Origin: Cytauxzoon felis
Lineage: Eukaryota > Apicomplexa > Aconoidasida > Piroplasmida > Theileriidae
Direction: 5' to 3'
Length of the DNA: 64,000 bases
Assembly: GCA_020283715.1 (NCBI GenBank)
Contig: JAIQCW010000040.1
Location: 1 to 64,000 of the forward strand
Shown here one piece after another: positions 1 to 11,039 of the stretch. The notes under the pieces are model-generated. The model saw nothing but the letters and a program-made list of their open reading frames with translations, was not told where the DNA came from and searched no databases. Made by a program: the position numbers and the translations under genes. The first letter of the stretch is position 1, and each line of letters opens with the position of its first letter.

Positions 1-83
1 TATGATACATTTCTTTATCTAAATGAATTTTTTTTGTTATTTGTAATTTTTTTTATATCATTAGAATATTGTTGAATTTACAA

Positions 84-3000
84 ATGAATATTAATCCATC
101 TCTATCTTCTTTTAATGCAAGAACACAATGCAACAAGTAATAAATATAAAAACTACAAGGTTTATTTCCCCCCTTATCATTCTTATATTATATTATTCTA
201 TTTTATAGACCCACCAATCATAATCAAAATGATCCCATCAATACAAATTGTACATTAGATCCTAAATGGAAAAAAGATACACTAGATAAAAACGCAGATA
301 AAAGATATAAAACAGAGGTTTGTCCAATATAATACATCTAACATATACCTTTGTACTCCACTCGAGGTCCAATCCTACTCTTCATCTCCACCTTATCTTC
401 CCACTAGGCGTGGAGCCTCTTCTATTTACTTCCCCTTCCAGCTCCCGTATATCGCTTCCAGGTATTCCACCTGAGGTTACATCCATAACACTACTTCCAT
501 CGCCACGATCTTCCGGGTTAACATTTTTTGTTTCTCCGGGTTGAACCTTTTCGTTACTCCGGGTATAGTACATGTAACCTCGAGTGTAACCTGGAAGCGA
601 TCCACGGGAGCTGGAAGGGGAGATAAATAGAGAAGGCACCACGCCTAGTGGAAGAGGTGATGGTATTGATTGTTAACCTCGAGTGGAATGAATAGTTGTT
701 ATTGTATATATAGAGTTCATGGTAACAATATGTATTGATGATTCATTTGATTTATTTATTCTTTTATTGTATTAATATATTTTCATTATAGGATGTAACT
801 AAGACTAGGGGTACAGAATTTGAGGATTATTTTTTGAAACGTGAATTGTTGATGGGTATATTTGAAAAAGGATTTGAAAGACCATCACCCATACAAGAAG
901 AAAGTATACCAATTGCACTCGCTGGTCATGATATACTCGCACGCGCTAAAAATGGAACCGGTTTGTTCTTATAATACATTACATCTCCACCTGAGGTCCA
1001 TCCGACGACCGTTAGGTCTAGGTCCAATCCAACTCTTTTCCACTCGCCGTTCCACCTGAGGTTACAACCACCTCTTCTTCCACTCGCCGTGGAGGCCTCT
1101 TCCATTTACTTCCCCCTCAAACTCCCAGAGATCGTTTTCGGGTAATCCATTTGAGGTCTTGTTCTTAGGGGTTGACATTTTTACGTTCTTCCGGGTTATT
1201 CTCTGTTCCTCCGGGTTGACATCGCCACGATCTCTGGGAGTGGCTCTACTCTTTAGAGATAGGTAATTGGAAGAGCTGACGGCAGGACCTACGGTGGAGG
1301 CGAGTGGAATGGACAGTAGGACTGTAACCTCAGGTGGACCTCTACTTGGAACCTTCTATAGAGTGGTGTTTTTTTTAATGATTATATTGTTATTGATATA
1401 TATTAAATAGGTAAAACGGCTGCTTTTGTGATACCATTATTGGAGAAGTTGGATACGAATTTGGGTCATATACAGGGTTTGATATTATTACCAACGCGTG
1501 AATTAGCGTTGCAGACATCGGCTGTAGTTAAAGAATTGGGTAAATATTTGAATGTACAATGTATGGTATCTACTGGTGGTACATCATTAAGAGAGGATAT
1601 AATGAGATTATATAAACCTGTACATGTATTATGTGGTACACCTGGTCGTATATTAGATTTAACTAATAAAGGTGTTGCTGTATTAAATCAATGTAATATT
1701 ATTATACTTGATGAAGCAGATAAAATGTTATCCACAGAATTCTCACCAATTGTAGAAGCTTTACTTAAATTTTTACCAACAGAAAAACAACTCATATTAT
1801 ATTCCGCTACATTCCCTACTTCTGTACAACAATTTAAAGAACAATATCTACCAAATGCACATGAAATCAATCTTATGGATGAACTTACACTCAAAGGTAT
1901 TACACAATTCTACGCATATGTAGAAGAAAGACAAAAAGTACACTGCCTCTCCACACTCTTCGCCAGGGTATGTTCATATTTCAATAATATACAATTACAC
2001 CTCCACTCGAGGTTCAATCACTGTCTTCTCCACTCGCCGTTCCACCTGAGGTCGTCCTGCCGTCAGCTCTTCTATTTACTTCCCCCTCCGCTTCCCTGAG
2101 ATCAGCTACGGGTCCCACTCGAGGTCATGTACTATACATCCTTAGCACCATCTTCCATCATTCCCATGATGGATGATCCATCACTACCTTCACCACGATC
2201 TCTGGGAGTGGCTCTACTCTTAGAGAGGTAAATAAAGGACCTGTCTGCAAGACCAACGGTGGTTATAACCTCAGGTGGAGAGCTGTTCTTCCGGGTTAAC
2301 ATATTTTGTTCCTCCGGGTATAATTCCTGTTCTTAGGGGTTGAACATCTTCGTTCTTTCGGGTAGACATTATACCGAGGATGATCTACGGGAATCCTAGG
2401 GGAGGTAAAAGGAAGAGCTGACGGCAGGACGAAGAGAGTAGTGATTGGACTTCAGGTCGAAATGTATTATATTTATCTTCATATATATATTATAGTTGCA
2501 AATAAATCAGGCGATAATATTTTGTAATAGTGTGGCTAGGGTAGAGTTATTAGCAAAGAAGATAACGGAATTGGGTTTTAGTTGTTTTTATATACATGCG
2601 AAGATGTTACAGTTACATAGGAATCGTGTATTTCATGATTTTAGGAATGGTGCATGCCGTTGCCTTGTCTCATCTGATTTATTTACACGCGGTATTGATT
2701 TTAGATTTGTTAATGTCGTCGTCAACTTCGACTTTCCTAAATCTTCCGCCACCTATCTACATCGCATAGGACGATCCGGTAGATTCGGACATCTTGGATT
2801 AGCCATCAATCTCGTCACCAATAATGATAAAGATGCCATGTTCAAGTTAGTTTAATATATAAAACACATCCACTCGAGGTCCATCCGACGACCGTTAGGT
2901 CTAGGTCCATCTTTTCCATTGCATGGAGCTTCTCTATTTATTTCCCCTTCCAGCTCCCAGAGATCGCTTCCAGGTTCCACTTGGGGTCCAGTACTACTCT

Positions 3001-3353
3001 TCATTCCACTCGCCGTGGTGGCCTCTCTATTTACCTCACCTCGACTCCCATTGATCGTCTCGGATTCTTCGCCACGATCTCCGGGAGTGGCTCTACTCTT
3101 TAGAGATATGTAATTGGAAGAGCCGCCACGGCGAGTGGAAGATAAGGTTGTAACCTCAGGTGGAGAGCTCCATGCAATGGAAAAGATGGACCTCAGGTGG
3201 ATATGTGGTTAATATTATTGTTTGTATAATTTTTATTATATTAAAATTATATTTGTATGATTTAAATTTCATTATAACTATAGGATAGAGGAGGAGTTGG
3301 GTACGGAGATCAAGCCGATTCCATCACATGTGGATCCAGCATTATATTCATGA
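84..3353 (+). CDS. DDX6: DDX6/DOZI DEAD-box RNA helicase
   Basis: ATP-dependent RNA helicase of the DDX6/Dhh1 family, which represses and stores mRNA in cytoplasmic granules (DOZI in Plasmodium). I read six exons: 84-136, 209-317, 792-960, 1411-1967, 2496-2845, 3284-3353, giving 435 residues, a normal length for a DDX6 core. Visible motifs are [10 protein letters not shown] (motif I), [13 protein letters not shown] near residue 211, YSATFP and [10 protein letters not shown]. The N-terminal block DPKWKKD...YKTEDV is typical of the family. Intron 1 is 72 nt; the other four are long and each carries a hairpin-mosaic repeat. The start at 84 is favoured because it uses a good GTAATA donor; an ATG at 128 is an alternative. 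Confidence 0.93.
357..687. repeat. Hairpin-mosaic repeat (HMR) in DDX6 intron 2
   Basis: Bounded by TCCACTCGAGGTCC and an inverted CCTCGAGTGGA. It holds the CCAC/GTGG hairpin words, the AGC-GATC..GGGA-GCT core in both orientations, and the CCGGGTT word. Confidence 0.85.
985..1338. repeat. HMR in DDX6 intron 3
   Basis: Inverted ends TCCACCTGAGGT / ACCTCAGGTGGA. It contains a GACC-GTTA-GGTC hairpin, the AAAC/GTTT-stem core, the D words (GTTCTTAGGGG, CTTCCGGGTT), and the GCCAC/GTGGC-stem core near 1234-1254. Confidence 0.88.
2002..2461. repeat. HMR in DDX6 intron 4
   Basis: Long copy with the GCT/AGC core, the GCCAC/GTGGC core, D words and a GGAT/ATCC core, closed by TGGACTTCAGGT. It is antisense to the gene. 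Confidence 0.85.
2870..3201. repeat. HMR in DDX6 intron 5 with matched end words
   Basis: The word TTTTCCATTGCATGGAGCT near the left end recurs inverted as AGCTCCATGCAATGGAAAA near the right end, so the whole insert can fold back on itself. It contains the GAC/GTC and GCCAC/GTGGC cores. Confidence 0.88.
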
Positions 3354-3408
3354 CATTTAATTTAATGCTAAATGTCGATATATATATTTATTATAATAAA
3401 TAAATGTT

Positions 3409-4575
3409 ATGGAGGAGAATGTAATATCTTCTACTAAGTCTATTTTAGATCAGCCTTTAAATAGGCCTAGATTGAAAGTTAGAGTTATAAAATTCTATAA
3501 ATATATATTACTTTATAGATATCTTTAAGTGCTTATAACTTTTTATTTAGTGAAATGGTACGATATACTATGAATATATCAACTAAAGATATACCATTCA
3601 CTTCTAGGTATATTCATAATACTATCCATCCTCATTATATCAGATTACATATAATGGGTGTAGATATAGGTGTTCGTATCTTAGAATTATTAACTGTTAG
3701 AGAACGTATTAGTGTTAGGTATACAAATATCATATCGATTCTAACCTTTATTTCCACCACTGTCTGGAAATATCTCTTCAATCATCCAGCTATATTATTA
3801 CGAGGCAAAGATAATACATCAGAATGTAAGAATAACATTCTTATAATCAATCATATATAGATATGCTCAATGATAAAGATCTACAACTCATGAAATTCAT
3901 ATCAACACCCAATGTAAGACAAACCAAAATCACATACCCCTCAATGAAAAACACCTTCCTTCCTCTAATATACCTAAGTTGAATATACTCAATACACCTG
4001 AGGTCCTTTCTTTCCACTCATCTCCACCCGAGGTTTTCCACTCGCCGTGGTGGCCTTCTCTTTTTAGTTTTCCCTCCGCTTCCCGTAGATCAGCTGCGGG
4101 TTCCACTTGAGGTTACATCCTTATCTTCACCGCCACGATCTCCGGGAGTGGCTTTACTCTTTAGAGATAGGTAAATAGAAGAGCTGACGGCAGGAATGTA
4201 TCCTCAGGTAGAACGGCGAGTGGTAACAGTGATTCTAACCTCAGGTGGAGAGTTCTCTGCAAGACATCGATGGAATCTGTCTTCAGATCGAAGAGATGTT
4301 GAGAATATATTAATTGGGCTTCAAGTGGAGCTACAATATAAAGATAGTATGATTGTAATATGTATGTATACTGGATGTTGGAAATAGGAAGGATGTGTTA
4401 ATTACTTAGACTTAATGATCTTCTATATATATTTGTTATTGTATCTTTAACATTATAGGATTTACAACATATGACTTGTGCGTCGTTTATTGCGGGTATA
4501 GTTGATGGTATATTATCGAGTGCTAGATTTGTAAGTGGTAATGTAATGGAGTTGATAATGAAGTATAGGTGGTGA
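3409..4575 (+). CDS. TRAPPC5: TRAPP complex subunit 5 (Trs31/Bet3 family)
   Basis: Core subunit of the TRAPP tethering complex, which acts in ER-Golgi and intra-Golgi traffic as part of the Ypt1/Rab1 exchange factor. Exons are 3409-3477, 3519-3825, 3861-3913 and 4459-4575, giving 181 residues, the usual length. Recognisable stretches are SLSAYNFLFSEMVRY, GVRILELLTVRER, EYMLNDKDLQLMKFIS and MTCASFIAGIVDGIL. The exon 3 donor at GTAAGAC was chosen because it joins MKFISTPN to DLQHMTCASF without the gap other donors would leave. Introns 1 and 2 are 41 and 35 nt; intron 3 carries an HMR. Only 55 bp separate this gene from DDX6. Confidence 0.9.
3995..4330. repeat. HMR in TRAPPC5 intron 3
   Basis: Starts with ACACCTGAGGTCC and ends at CTTCAAGTGGAG. 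It holds the CCAC/GTGG word, the GCT/AGC core, the GCCAC/GTGGC core and CTG-ACGG-CAG. Confidence 0.83.
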
Positions 4576-4941
4576 AAGTAAGCGCTCACGACATGACGGA
4601 TGAGATGATGCGTCGTTCGACAACGATATTGATAAGGGTTGAGGAATAATAATAATAATATAATATATAGAAAAATGTGTGTATTTATTGATTTGGTGTG
4701 ATGGATAGATTGTCCACGGCGCGCAGATTATAATAGTATTGTAAATGTTGGGTATGAGTAGATTACGTGTTGGGATTGAGATTATGATTATAAATATCAT
4801 ATTAAATTTATTATAGTTTTATTGAATAGAAATTATAATAATAAGGATTTTTTTGTGATTTATATATATATACATATATAGTATTATTATAATTGGATAA
4901 TTATTAATTTGATAGCGTGTGTGTGTATTTGACATATAAAA

Positions 4942-5443
4942 ATGGATGCTGGTGGTAAGATTGGTGGTAAAATTGGTGGAAAAGTAGGTGGTCTAGGTAA
5001 AGGTGGTAAAGGAAAAACTGGTATTTTGAATTTATATATATATAATTATATATATATTATTAGGTGCTGGTAAGGGCAAAAAGACCCCAATGAGTCGTGC
5101 AGCTAGAGCTGGATTACAATTTCCAGTTGGTAGGGTGCATCGTATGCTAAAGTCTAGAATATCAGCTGATGGTAGGGTTGGTTCAACAGCTGCTGTATAT
5201 GCATCTGCTATATTGGAATATCTTACTGCTGAAGTATTAGAATTAGCTGGTAATGCTTCTAAAGATCTTAAAGTTAAACGTATTACACCAAGACATTTAC
5301 AATTAGCTATTCGTGGTGATGAAGAATTAGATACTCTTATAAAAGCTACTATTGCTGGTGGTGGTGTTATTCCACATATACATAAGGCATTGATGAACAA
5401 GGGACCTGCACAAGTACTTGTTAAACCACCAAAGAGAGTTTGA
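4942..5443 (+). CDS. H2A.Z: Histone H2A.Z
   Basis: Variant histone H2A.Z, found at promoters in apicomplexans. Exons are 4942-5020 and 5064-5443, split by a 43 nt AT-rich intron; product 152 residues. The N-terminal tail is a run of Gly/Lys repeats ([14 protein letters not shown]), a target for acetylation in the family. The core contains [18 protein letters not shown], the H2A.Z-type segment [17 protein letters not shown], and [12 protein letters not shown]. There is a long AT-rich leader upstream. Identity is close to certain. Confidence 0.97.
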
Positions 5444-5555
5444 ATTTTTTTTTTATTTCTTTTAATTTTATTTGTTTTAAATTTTTTTCCCTCTTTTATA
5501 TTATATATTTTTTATATAAATATATCCCTTTCTATCTTTTTTTAAACCACTCAAT

Positions 5556-6386
5556 ATGGGATGGTTCTCTAGCTCATCAGATTCTACATCTTCTTCATCA
5601 CCTTCAGTAACCCTTATCGGACGTGCCGAAAAATTTCAGAAGGATTTGGATAAAATACTAAATGAAGTCACACAATCAAGCCTTCCATTACAAAAACAAG
5701 CCTTCATATGCAGTAGCGAATGCTTTGATAAACATGATAATAATGTAGAAGCAATCACAAATTGCGTCAAACAATGCCAAAATAAACCCGAAAAATTCGG
5801 TAATGCAGTCCAAAATGAACTCAATCAATTACAAGATGTATTACTCAATTGTCAACAAGTATGTCATCCATATACTCATACAAACAACTCTACACCCAAG
5901 GTCCAATTCCACTCGTCTTCCACTAGACGTTCCACTTGAGGTCACAACCTCGCGTTCTCCTGCAGAGAGCTCTTCTATTTACCTATCTCTAAAGAGTAGA
6001 GCCACTCCCAGAGATCGTGGCGAATACAATGATTGGACCTCATGTGGAACCCGTAGCTGATCTCAGGGAAGCGAAGGGGGAAGTAAATAAGGAAGCTGTC
6101 TGCAAGACGATCTCATGTTTAAGACGAGTGTGAAGGGGTGTTGAATTGGACCTCGGGTGGAAGAGTGTTAGTTATCGTCGTTGAATTCCACATGTTATTT
6201 CGTTAAATTAGTATATAATGATTATTATAGAATTGTTTTAACAAGTATTCATCGTCAAAGGTTGGTAATGAGGATGGAACGAGGTCGTTGGAAATGGAGC
6301 GTTGTGCAGTAAAATGTTACGATGATAATCAGTATTTATTAAATGATATTAGTAAAAGACTTGAGAATATTTATAAACAATATTAA
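5556..6386 (+). CDS. FAM136A: FAM136A-like CX3C protein
   Basis: Small cysteine-pair protein of the FAM136A family, which in animals sits in the mitochondrial intermembrane space. Exons are 5556-5858 and 6231-6386; product 152 residues. Paired motifs are visible: CSSECFDKH, CVKQC, CQQNC (created by the splice) and CAVKC, i.e. repeated C-x3-C as in the family. The acceptor at ATTATAG before AATTGTTTT restores the fourth cysteine. The single long intron carries an HMR in sense orientation. An N-terminal Ser-rich stretch (SSSSDSTSSSSPS) is an addition compared with the animal protein. Confidence 0.8.
5891..6162. repeat. HMR in FAM136A-like intron
   Basis: Sense orientation relative to the gene: TCTC-CTGCA-GAGA word, CTC-TTTA-GAG linker (as CTCTAAAGAG), GCCAC/GTGGC core, GCT/AGC core, and GTCT-GCA-AGAC word. 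In the frame used by the coding copies it stops at TGGAACCCGTAG. Confidence 0.86.
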
Positions 6387-6438
6387 ATAATTTTTTTTAA
6401 TTTTTTTCTGAATTAAAATGTATATATATCTATAAGTA

Positions 6439-8292
6439 ATGGTAATCTTAACCTCTAGTATATATAATCAACACATTCAGACTAAAGCTAGAAAGACCAA
6501 AAAATTCGCTCAAGTTAAGAGACGATTAAATCCTAAAGATGATAAAATGTAAATTTTAAAATCTTATATCATCTCAATCAATTCAGAAATGTCAAGTCCG
6601 TCGTCAAGAAACCAGAAAACACCAAGAAAAAAGATTACACCGAAGGGTATGTCCAACGATAACACCATTATAATGAACACATGAAATTTAACGACACTAG
6701 ATAACGCAGTGAATGCTCCGCCTGAGGTTACAACCTCGCGTTCTCCTGCAGAGAGTTCTTCCAATTACCTATCTCTAAAGAGTAGAGCCACTCCCAGAGA
6801 TCGTGGCTGTGAAGTCAGTGATGTAACCTCTAGTGGAATACCCGTAGCTGATCTCAGGGAAGCGGAGGGGGAAGTAAATAAGGAAGCTGTCTGCAAGACG
6901 AAGATAAGGTTGTAACCTCAGGTGGAAGATTATCTTTGATGTATTATAATTTATTTTAGGCCTCCTATTCATTCTGGGATGTTTTTTAATTATAATGAGA
7001 ATTTAATTCCTCCGTATCAAGTTATTGTTGACACGAACTTTGTAAATTCATCAATTCAGCATAAAGTTGATTTACATAAGGGAATGCTCGACTGTCTCAT
7101 CGCAAAATGTACGTTTATTATCTCTATTGATGGATATGGGAGGATGAAGGATAAATGAAATGGCTGGTAATACTCCTGATGCTGTAATTGCTCCTGAGCA
7201 TAAAACTCAGAAGGATGTAAAGGATTGGATTGGTAGGACTGCCATGTTGACCGATGATATAATTGATACGCAAAGCATTACCGGAAATGTCACTGTGAGT
7301 ACTAGTGAGGCTTATACTATGGCTATAGATTTTGGTGATGAGGAAGAAGTCCGTAAAAAGGAAGAGGAGAATAAGGGCATTGATAAACTTTTCAAGAATA
7401 ATACAAATGCTCTTGGGGATGGTGATGATACTGGACATGCCATTGACTGGTCTCCTATTATTATTATTATCATCATCATCCCTGTTATCCAGTGATTATA
7501 TTGGATATAATTGATGATAATACTACCGGTAATAAAGTTGGTCCAAGTGGTAAACATTGGGACACTACATATCCTCCTACAGCTATCAGAGGTTATTGGC
7601 CCTGGCACCTCTTCTGGTTCCTTTCTAACTCCTATGTCAGGCGTATTCTTCAATCCCATTTATTATTGAATAATGGAATTTGTGGATGGATCCAAGTACT
7701 GGTAAAATTCCTACCAGTGAAAATGAAAGGGGTATTGGTAATGATTTTAATGATGGGTATTGCTATGAAAATATACTTGGAGGAAGTTAAAGTGATGACA
7801 CCTATGGGTAAACATAGAAATGCATTTGAGTATATTGGAAATTATAGTGCTATAATAACAATAATAATATTATAGTGCAAATGGGGTTAAATATCACCAC
7901 ATTTGATAATTTACCCAACAATTCATTATGTGTCTTTTTTCATTGACATTAATATAGGTATAATATGTGTAACTGATTGTGTAATTGGTGAATTGGAAAA
8001 ATTGGGTCATAGATATAGGCTTGCATTACAATTAGTAAAGGATCCGAGGGTTAAGCGTTTGACATGTACACACACTGGTACATATGCAGACGATTGTATA
8101 GTAGAGAGAATAACGACTGTAAGTGTATTAATTTTAAAGTTTTATATTCATTAGCATAAGTGTTATATTGTGGCTACCAATGATCGTGATTTGAAACGAA
8201 GAATCAGAAAGATACCGGGTGTGCCTATAATGTACGTTGATAAGCACAAGTATTCTATTGAGCGAATACCATTTTCAATCACTTGCAAATGA
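6439..8292 (+). CDS. FCF1: rRNA-processing protein FCF1 (PIN domain)
   Basis: FCF1/Utp24 family PIN-domain nuclease, which acts in the nucleolar small-subunit processome on early 18S precursor cleavages. Exons are 6439-6548, 6587-6646, 6960-7108, 7958-8118 and 8155-8292, giving 205 residues. Key stretches are [12 protein letters not shown] (first catalytic Asp), [30 protein letters not shown] (Asp pair) and [22 protein letters not shown]. The family's C-terminal YxIERMP block is present as YSIERIP, followed by a short divergent end. Intron 2 carries an HMR; intron 3 is 849 nt and instead holds an unrelated decayed coding-like sequence. Confidence 0.94.
6717..6926. repeat. HMR in FCF1 intron 2
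   Basis: Compact sense copy: TCTC/GAGA word, CTC/GAG linker, GCCAC/GTGGC core, GCT/AGC core, GTCT-GCA-AGAC word, closed by TAACCTCAGGTGGA. Confidence 0.86.
7160..7872 (+). pseudogene. Decayed coding-like sequence inside FCF1 intron 3
   Basis: Not recognised. An open frame of 111 codons starts at ATG 7160 ([17 protein letters not shown]...) and ends in an Ile run. Coding-like stretches continue in shifting frames: [16 protein letters not shown], then [15 protein letters not shown], then [16 protein letters not shown]. It is less AT-rich than nearby introns and shares no words with the HMR. The simplest reading is a frameshifted fragment of a gene from elsewhere, inserted into the intron. A nested gene with its own introns is possible. 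Confidence 0.4.
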
Positions 8293-8375
8293 ATACACAT
8301 TTATACACTTAAATATATTAACATATTCATGAAAAATTTTAAATGTATGCAAAGACTGATGAAATAAAATGTATA

Positions 8376-8745
8376 ACCCATAGCTGATCTACGGGAAGCG
8401 GAGGGAGAGGTAAATAGAGGCATCCACGCTTAGTGGAATGTATACTCATCCTCCTATAGAGAGTTCTACACCTGAGGTCAGTCCTGCCGTCAGCTCTTCT
8501 ATTTATCTCCCCTTCCAGCTCCCGTAGATCGCTTCCAGGTTCCACTCGAGGTCCAGTACTAGTCGTAATTCCACTAGCCGTGGAGACCTCTCTATTTACC
8601 TCACCTCGACTCCCATGGATCGTCTCGGATTCTTCGCCACGATCTCCGGGAGTGGCTTTACTCTTTAGAGATAACTAAATAGAAGAGCTGACGGCAGGAT
8701 AAAGATAAGGTTGTACTAGAAGATGGATTGGACCTCAGATGGAAG
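8376..8745. repeat. Intergenic HMR between FCF1 and the CCCH gene
   Basis: Two cores in opposite orientation (GCT/AGC-type near 8380; AGC/GCT-type near 8520), a GAC/GTC core, a GCCAC/GTGGC core and CTG-ACGG-CAG words. It ends 38 bp before the stop codon of the minus-strand CCCH gene. Confidence 0.82.
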
Positions 8746-8783
8746 ACAAATTGTACTATATTGTACATGATATATGTTTTGAA

Positions 8784-9380
8784 TTATTTATAGAGTGAGA
8801 GTAGATTGAATTGTTCATCGATGGATTGATGTAAATATTTGATATCATCATATAATGGTGTTGTAGTATCTGTTTCTGGTGTATTACATGTATTAATGAG
8901 TGTATCTAATTCTTTTTCAATAAAGGACATTGAATTATTAATAAGATAATTATTAGGATTATCACGTATACATATCATGAGATAGAATTTTTTATACATA
9001 TCAATAGAGATATTACAATTTAATAGGATATTATTTAATTTACCATCCCATAAATTCCAATGTCTTTTCCAATCTAACCATAATAGATATGCATCAGTTT
9101 TATCATTAAAATCATGATAGAATGCACATCTATTAGAAAAATTACATACATTTGATATAGACATTTTACATTTTTTTGTTTTATGTAATATAGGATGAAA
9201 TATTATTTCTAATTTTGTATGACTTAATGGACAATAACCATTATTACATTGTCTACCTAATGGACATTCAATTGGTATATAAAAATGATCCATTGGACAT
9301 CTTCTTTTAAATTTATTTGATAAATATGGATGTATTTTTTTAGGTGAAAATGTTTTATTAATAGGTATAGCTTCAACCAT
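8784..9380 (-). CDS. Tandem CCCH zinc-finger protein (Unkempt/plant-TZF-like)
   Basis: Single-exon gene of 198 residues. Cysteines and histidines fall in two CCCH-like groups: CPLGRQCNNGYCPLSH near residues 39-54, and CKMSISNVCNFSNRCAFYH about 20 residues later. The linker FHPILHKTKKC resembles the HP..Y+T..C linker of Unkempt and plant TZF proteins, which bind RNA. The spacing of the first finger is not canonical. The N-terminus is basic (KRRC). The C-terminal half is Asn/Asp-rich helix with no domain I recognise. An RNA-binding role is inference from the fingers. Confidence 0.65.
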   Translation of the reverse strand: MVEAIPINKTFSPKKIHPYLSNKFKRRCPMDHFYIPIECPLGRQCNNGYCPLSHTKLEIIFHPILHKTKKCKMSISNVCNFSNRCAFYHDFNDKTDAYLLWLDWKRHWNLWDGKLNNILLNCNISIDMYKKFYLMICIRDNPNNYLINNSMSFIEKELDTLINTCNTPETDTTTPLYDDIKYLHQSIDEQFNLLSLYK

Positions 9381-10470
9381 ATTTTTTTTCTAATGAAATT
9401 AATTTAATATACAAGAGGAGGAAATTTTTTTTTAAATAAACACAAGTCCATCTAATATTTTCTTAGATGAAGATTATACACGTTTAAAATACTAATCATC
9501 TGCTGATATATTTATTATACAGAAGGAATACATTAACATTTATTAAATTATTATTTTAATTATAAACATTAAATTAACATTTATTAAATAAGTAGTAGAA
9601 AATTTTTTTTAAAAAATTGAAGTTATATTATTTTATTGCATCGTCATCATCATTGTCGCCATCGTCTATATTTAAATACTCGTCTTTTTATGGGAATAAT
9701 AAACACCACAAAAAAAAACACTGCAGTCCAAGTGTTTGTTATGCAGGATATAAATTTACACACTATTGATTATATATGATTTTATCAATTTATTATATAT
9801 TCTATAGTATTTATTCCATTTATTTTTAAATTATTATTTAATGTGCAAATTTATATTAACAATCCATCCAATTAATTATATTACATCTTCACTCTCTCTC
9901 TCTATATAGTATCCATTATATCAATGTATATATATATACATTACATACAACAATTCCTATTATCATCATCTACAACAACAACATTAACATCAGGTCTAGT
10001 ACCTTTATCATCACATGCCATCTTCATGGCATCATCATCGAGTTAATAAATCCATTCTTATTAAAACTAAAACATCATTACAATTAAAATTAAAAATACA
10101 TTTAAATTATTAAATTTCAATAATATAAATGAAAATTAATAACAGTTGAATTCTATACCAAAATTAAAAAATTCATCACCATGTCCAATAATAATTATAG
10201 ATCCCTATAACAATACAATCATATATAAAATCATATTCTTATTAATAATATAATTTTTAATCATTATTTATCAACTGAATATAAATTTTAATCCCCCATA
10301 TAATTAACAATATCAAATACAACTACTCTAATATAAAATTATAATATCATCACCAATCATAAATCTACCCAGAATATACAACGTAAATATAAACTATAAA
10401 TATCACCTTCTATACCAATTACCTTAGATAAAGCTACGTATACCATATGTCTATCCATATGTATTCGTTC
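9381..10470. other. AT-rich interval, no confident gene
   Basis: About 1.1 kb of very AT-rich sequence. On the minus strand three short stretches look coding: an Asp-rich end DEYLNIDDGDNDDDDAIK then stop near 9635-9690; DDDAMKMACDDKGTRPDV near 9960-10045; and GSIIIIGHGDEFFNF near 10150-10200, preceded by MVYVALSK with a GTAATT donor near 10420-10450. They could be exons of one small minus-strand gene, but I could not join them without a stop. A decayed gene is equally likely. Confidence 0.3.
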
Positions 10471-10957
10471 TCTACCCAAGGTCTAATCAATATCTTCTAC
10501 TCTTCCACACACCTTCCTTCGTCTTTCAGACGCCTCTTCTATTTAGTTCCCCCTCCAGCTCCCGTAGATCGCTTCCAGGCTCCACCCATGTTACGATCCT
10601 ACTCTTCATACCACTCGCCGTTCCACCCGAGGTTACAATCCTGCCGTCAGCTCTTCTACTTACTTCCCCCTCAAGTTCCCGTAGATCACTTTCGGGTATT
10701 CCACTCGAGTTTACATTATTACTATTTTGTTCTTCCGGGTTAACACTCTTTGTTCCTCCGGGTAGAATTTTCCTGTTCTTAGGGGTTAACATCCTTTGTT
10801 CTTCCGGGTTGACAAATACCGAGGATGATCTACGGGAATCCGAGGGGAAGTAAATAAGGAAGCTGACGGCAGGATTGTAACCTTGGGTGGAACGGCGAGT
10901 GGAATAGATAGTATATCGTACCTCAGGCGGAGTGATAGTGCGACTTTAACCTCAGGT
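10471..10957. repeat. Intergenic HMR upstream of adenosine kinase
   Basis: Contains three core types: AGC/GCT, AAGT/ACTT near 10675-10693 and GGAT/ATCC near 10823-10841. D words (CTTCCGGGTTAAC, GTTCTTAGGGG) sit between them. Ends within 85 bp of the adenosine kinase ATG. Confidence 0.86.
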
Positions 10958-11039
10958 TGTTTACAATATATTTTGTATATTAATTATTAATTAAATTAAA
11001 ATGTTATTTGTATGACTGTTCTTTTATATTATTATTATT

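Noticed and set aside
862..1059. Many short open frames across HMR clusters with peptides such as [11 protein letters not shown] or RGRSHDLRE
   Set aside because: They are shadows of the repeat words; the same peptides recur in every frame and on both strands.
357..3201. CRISPR array
   Set aside because: Repeats are not evenly spaced, units vary in order and orientation, there are no unique spacers of constant size, and the genome is eukaryotic.
9640..10450. Sm/LSm-like protein on the minus strand (GSIIIIGHGDEFFNF)
   Set aside because: Resembles an Sm1 motif only loosely, with an extra residue, and no stop-free join to the flanking stretches was found.
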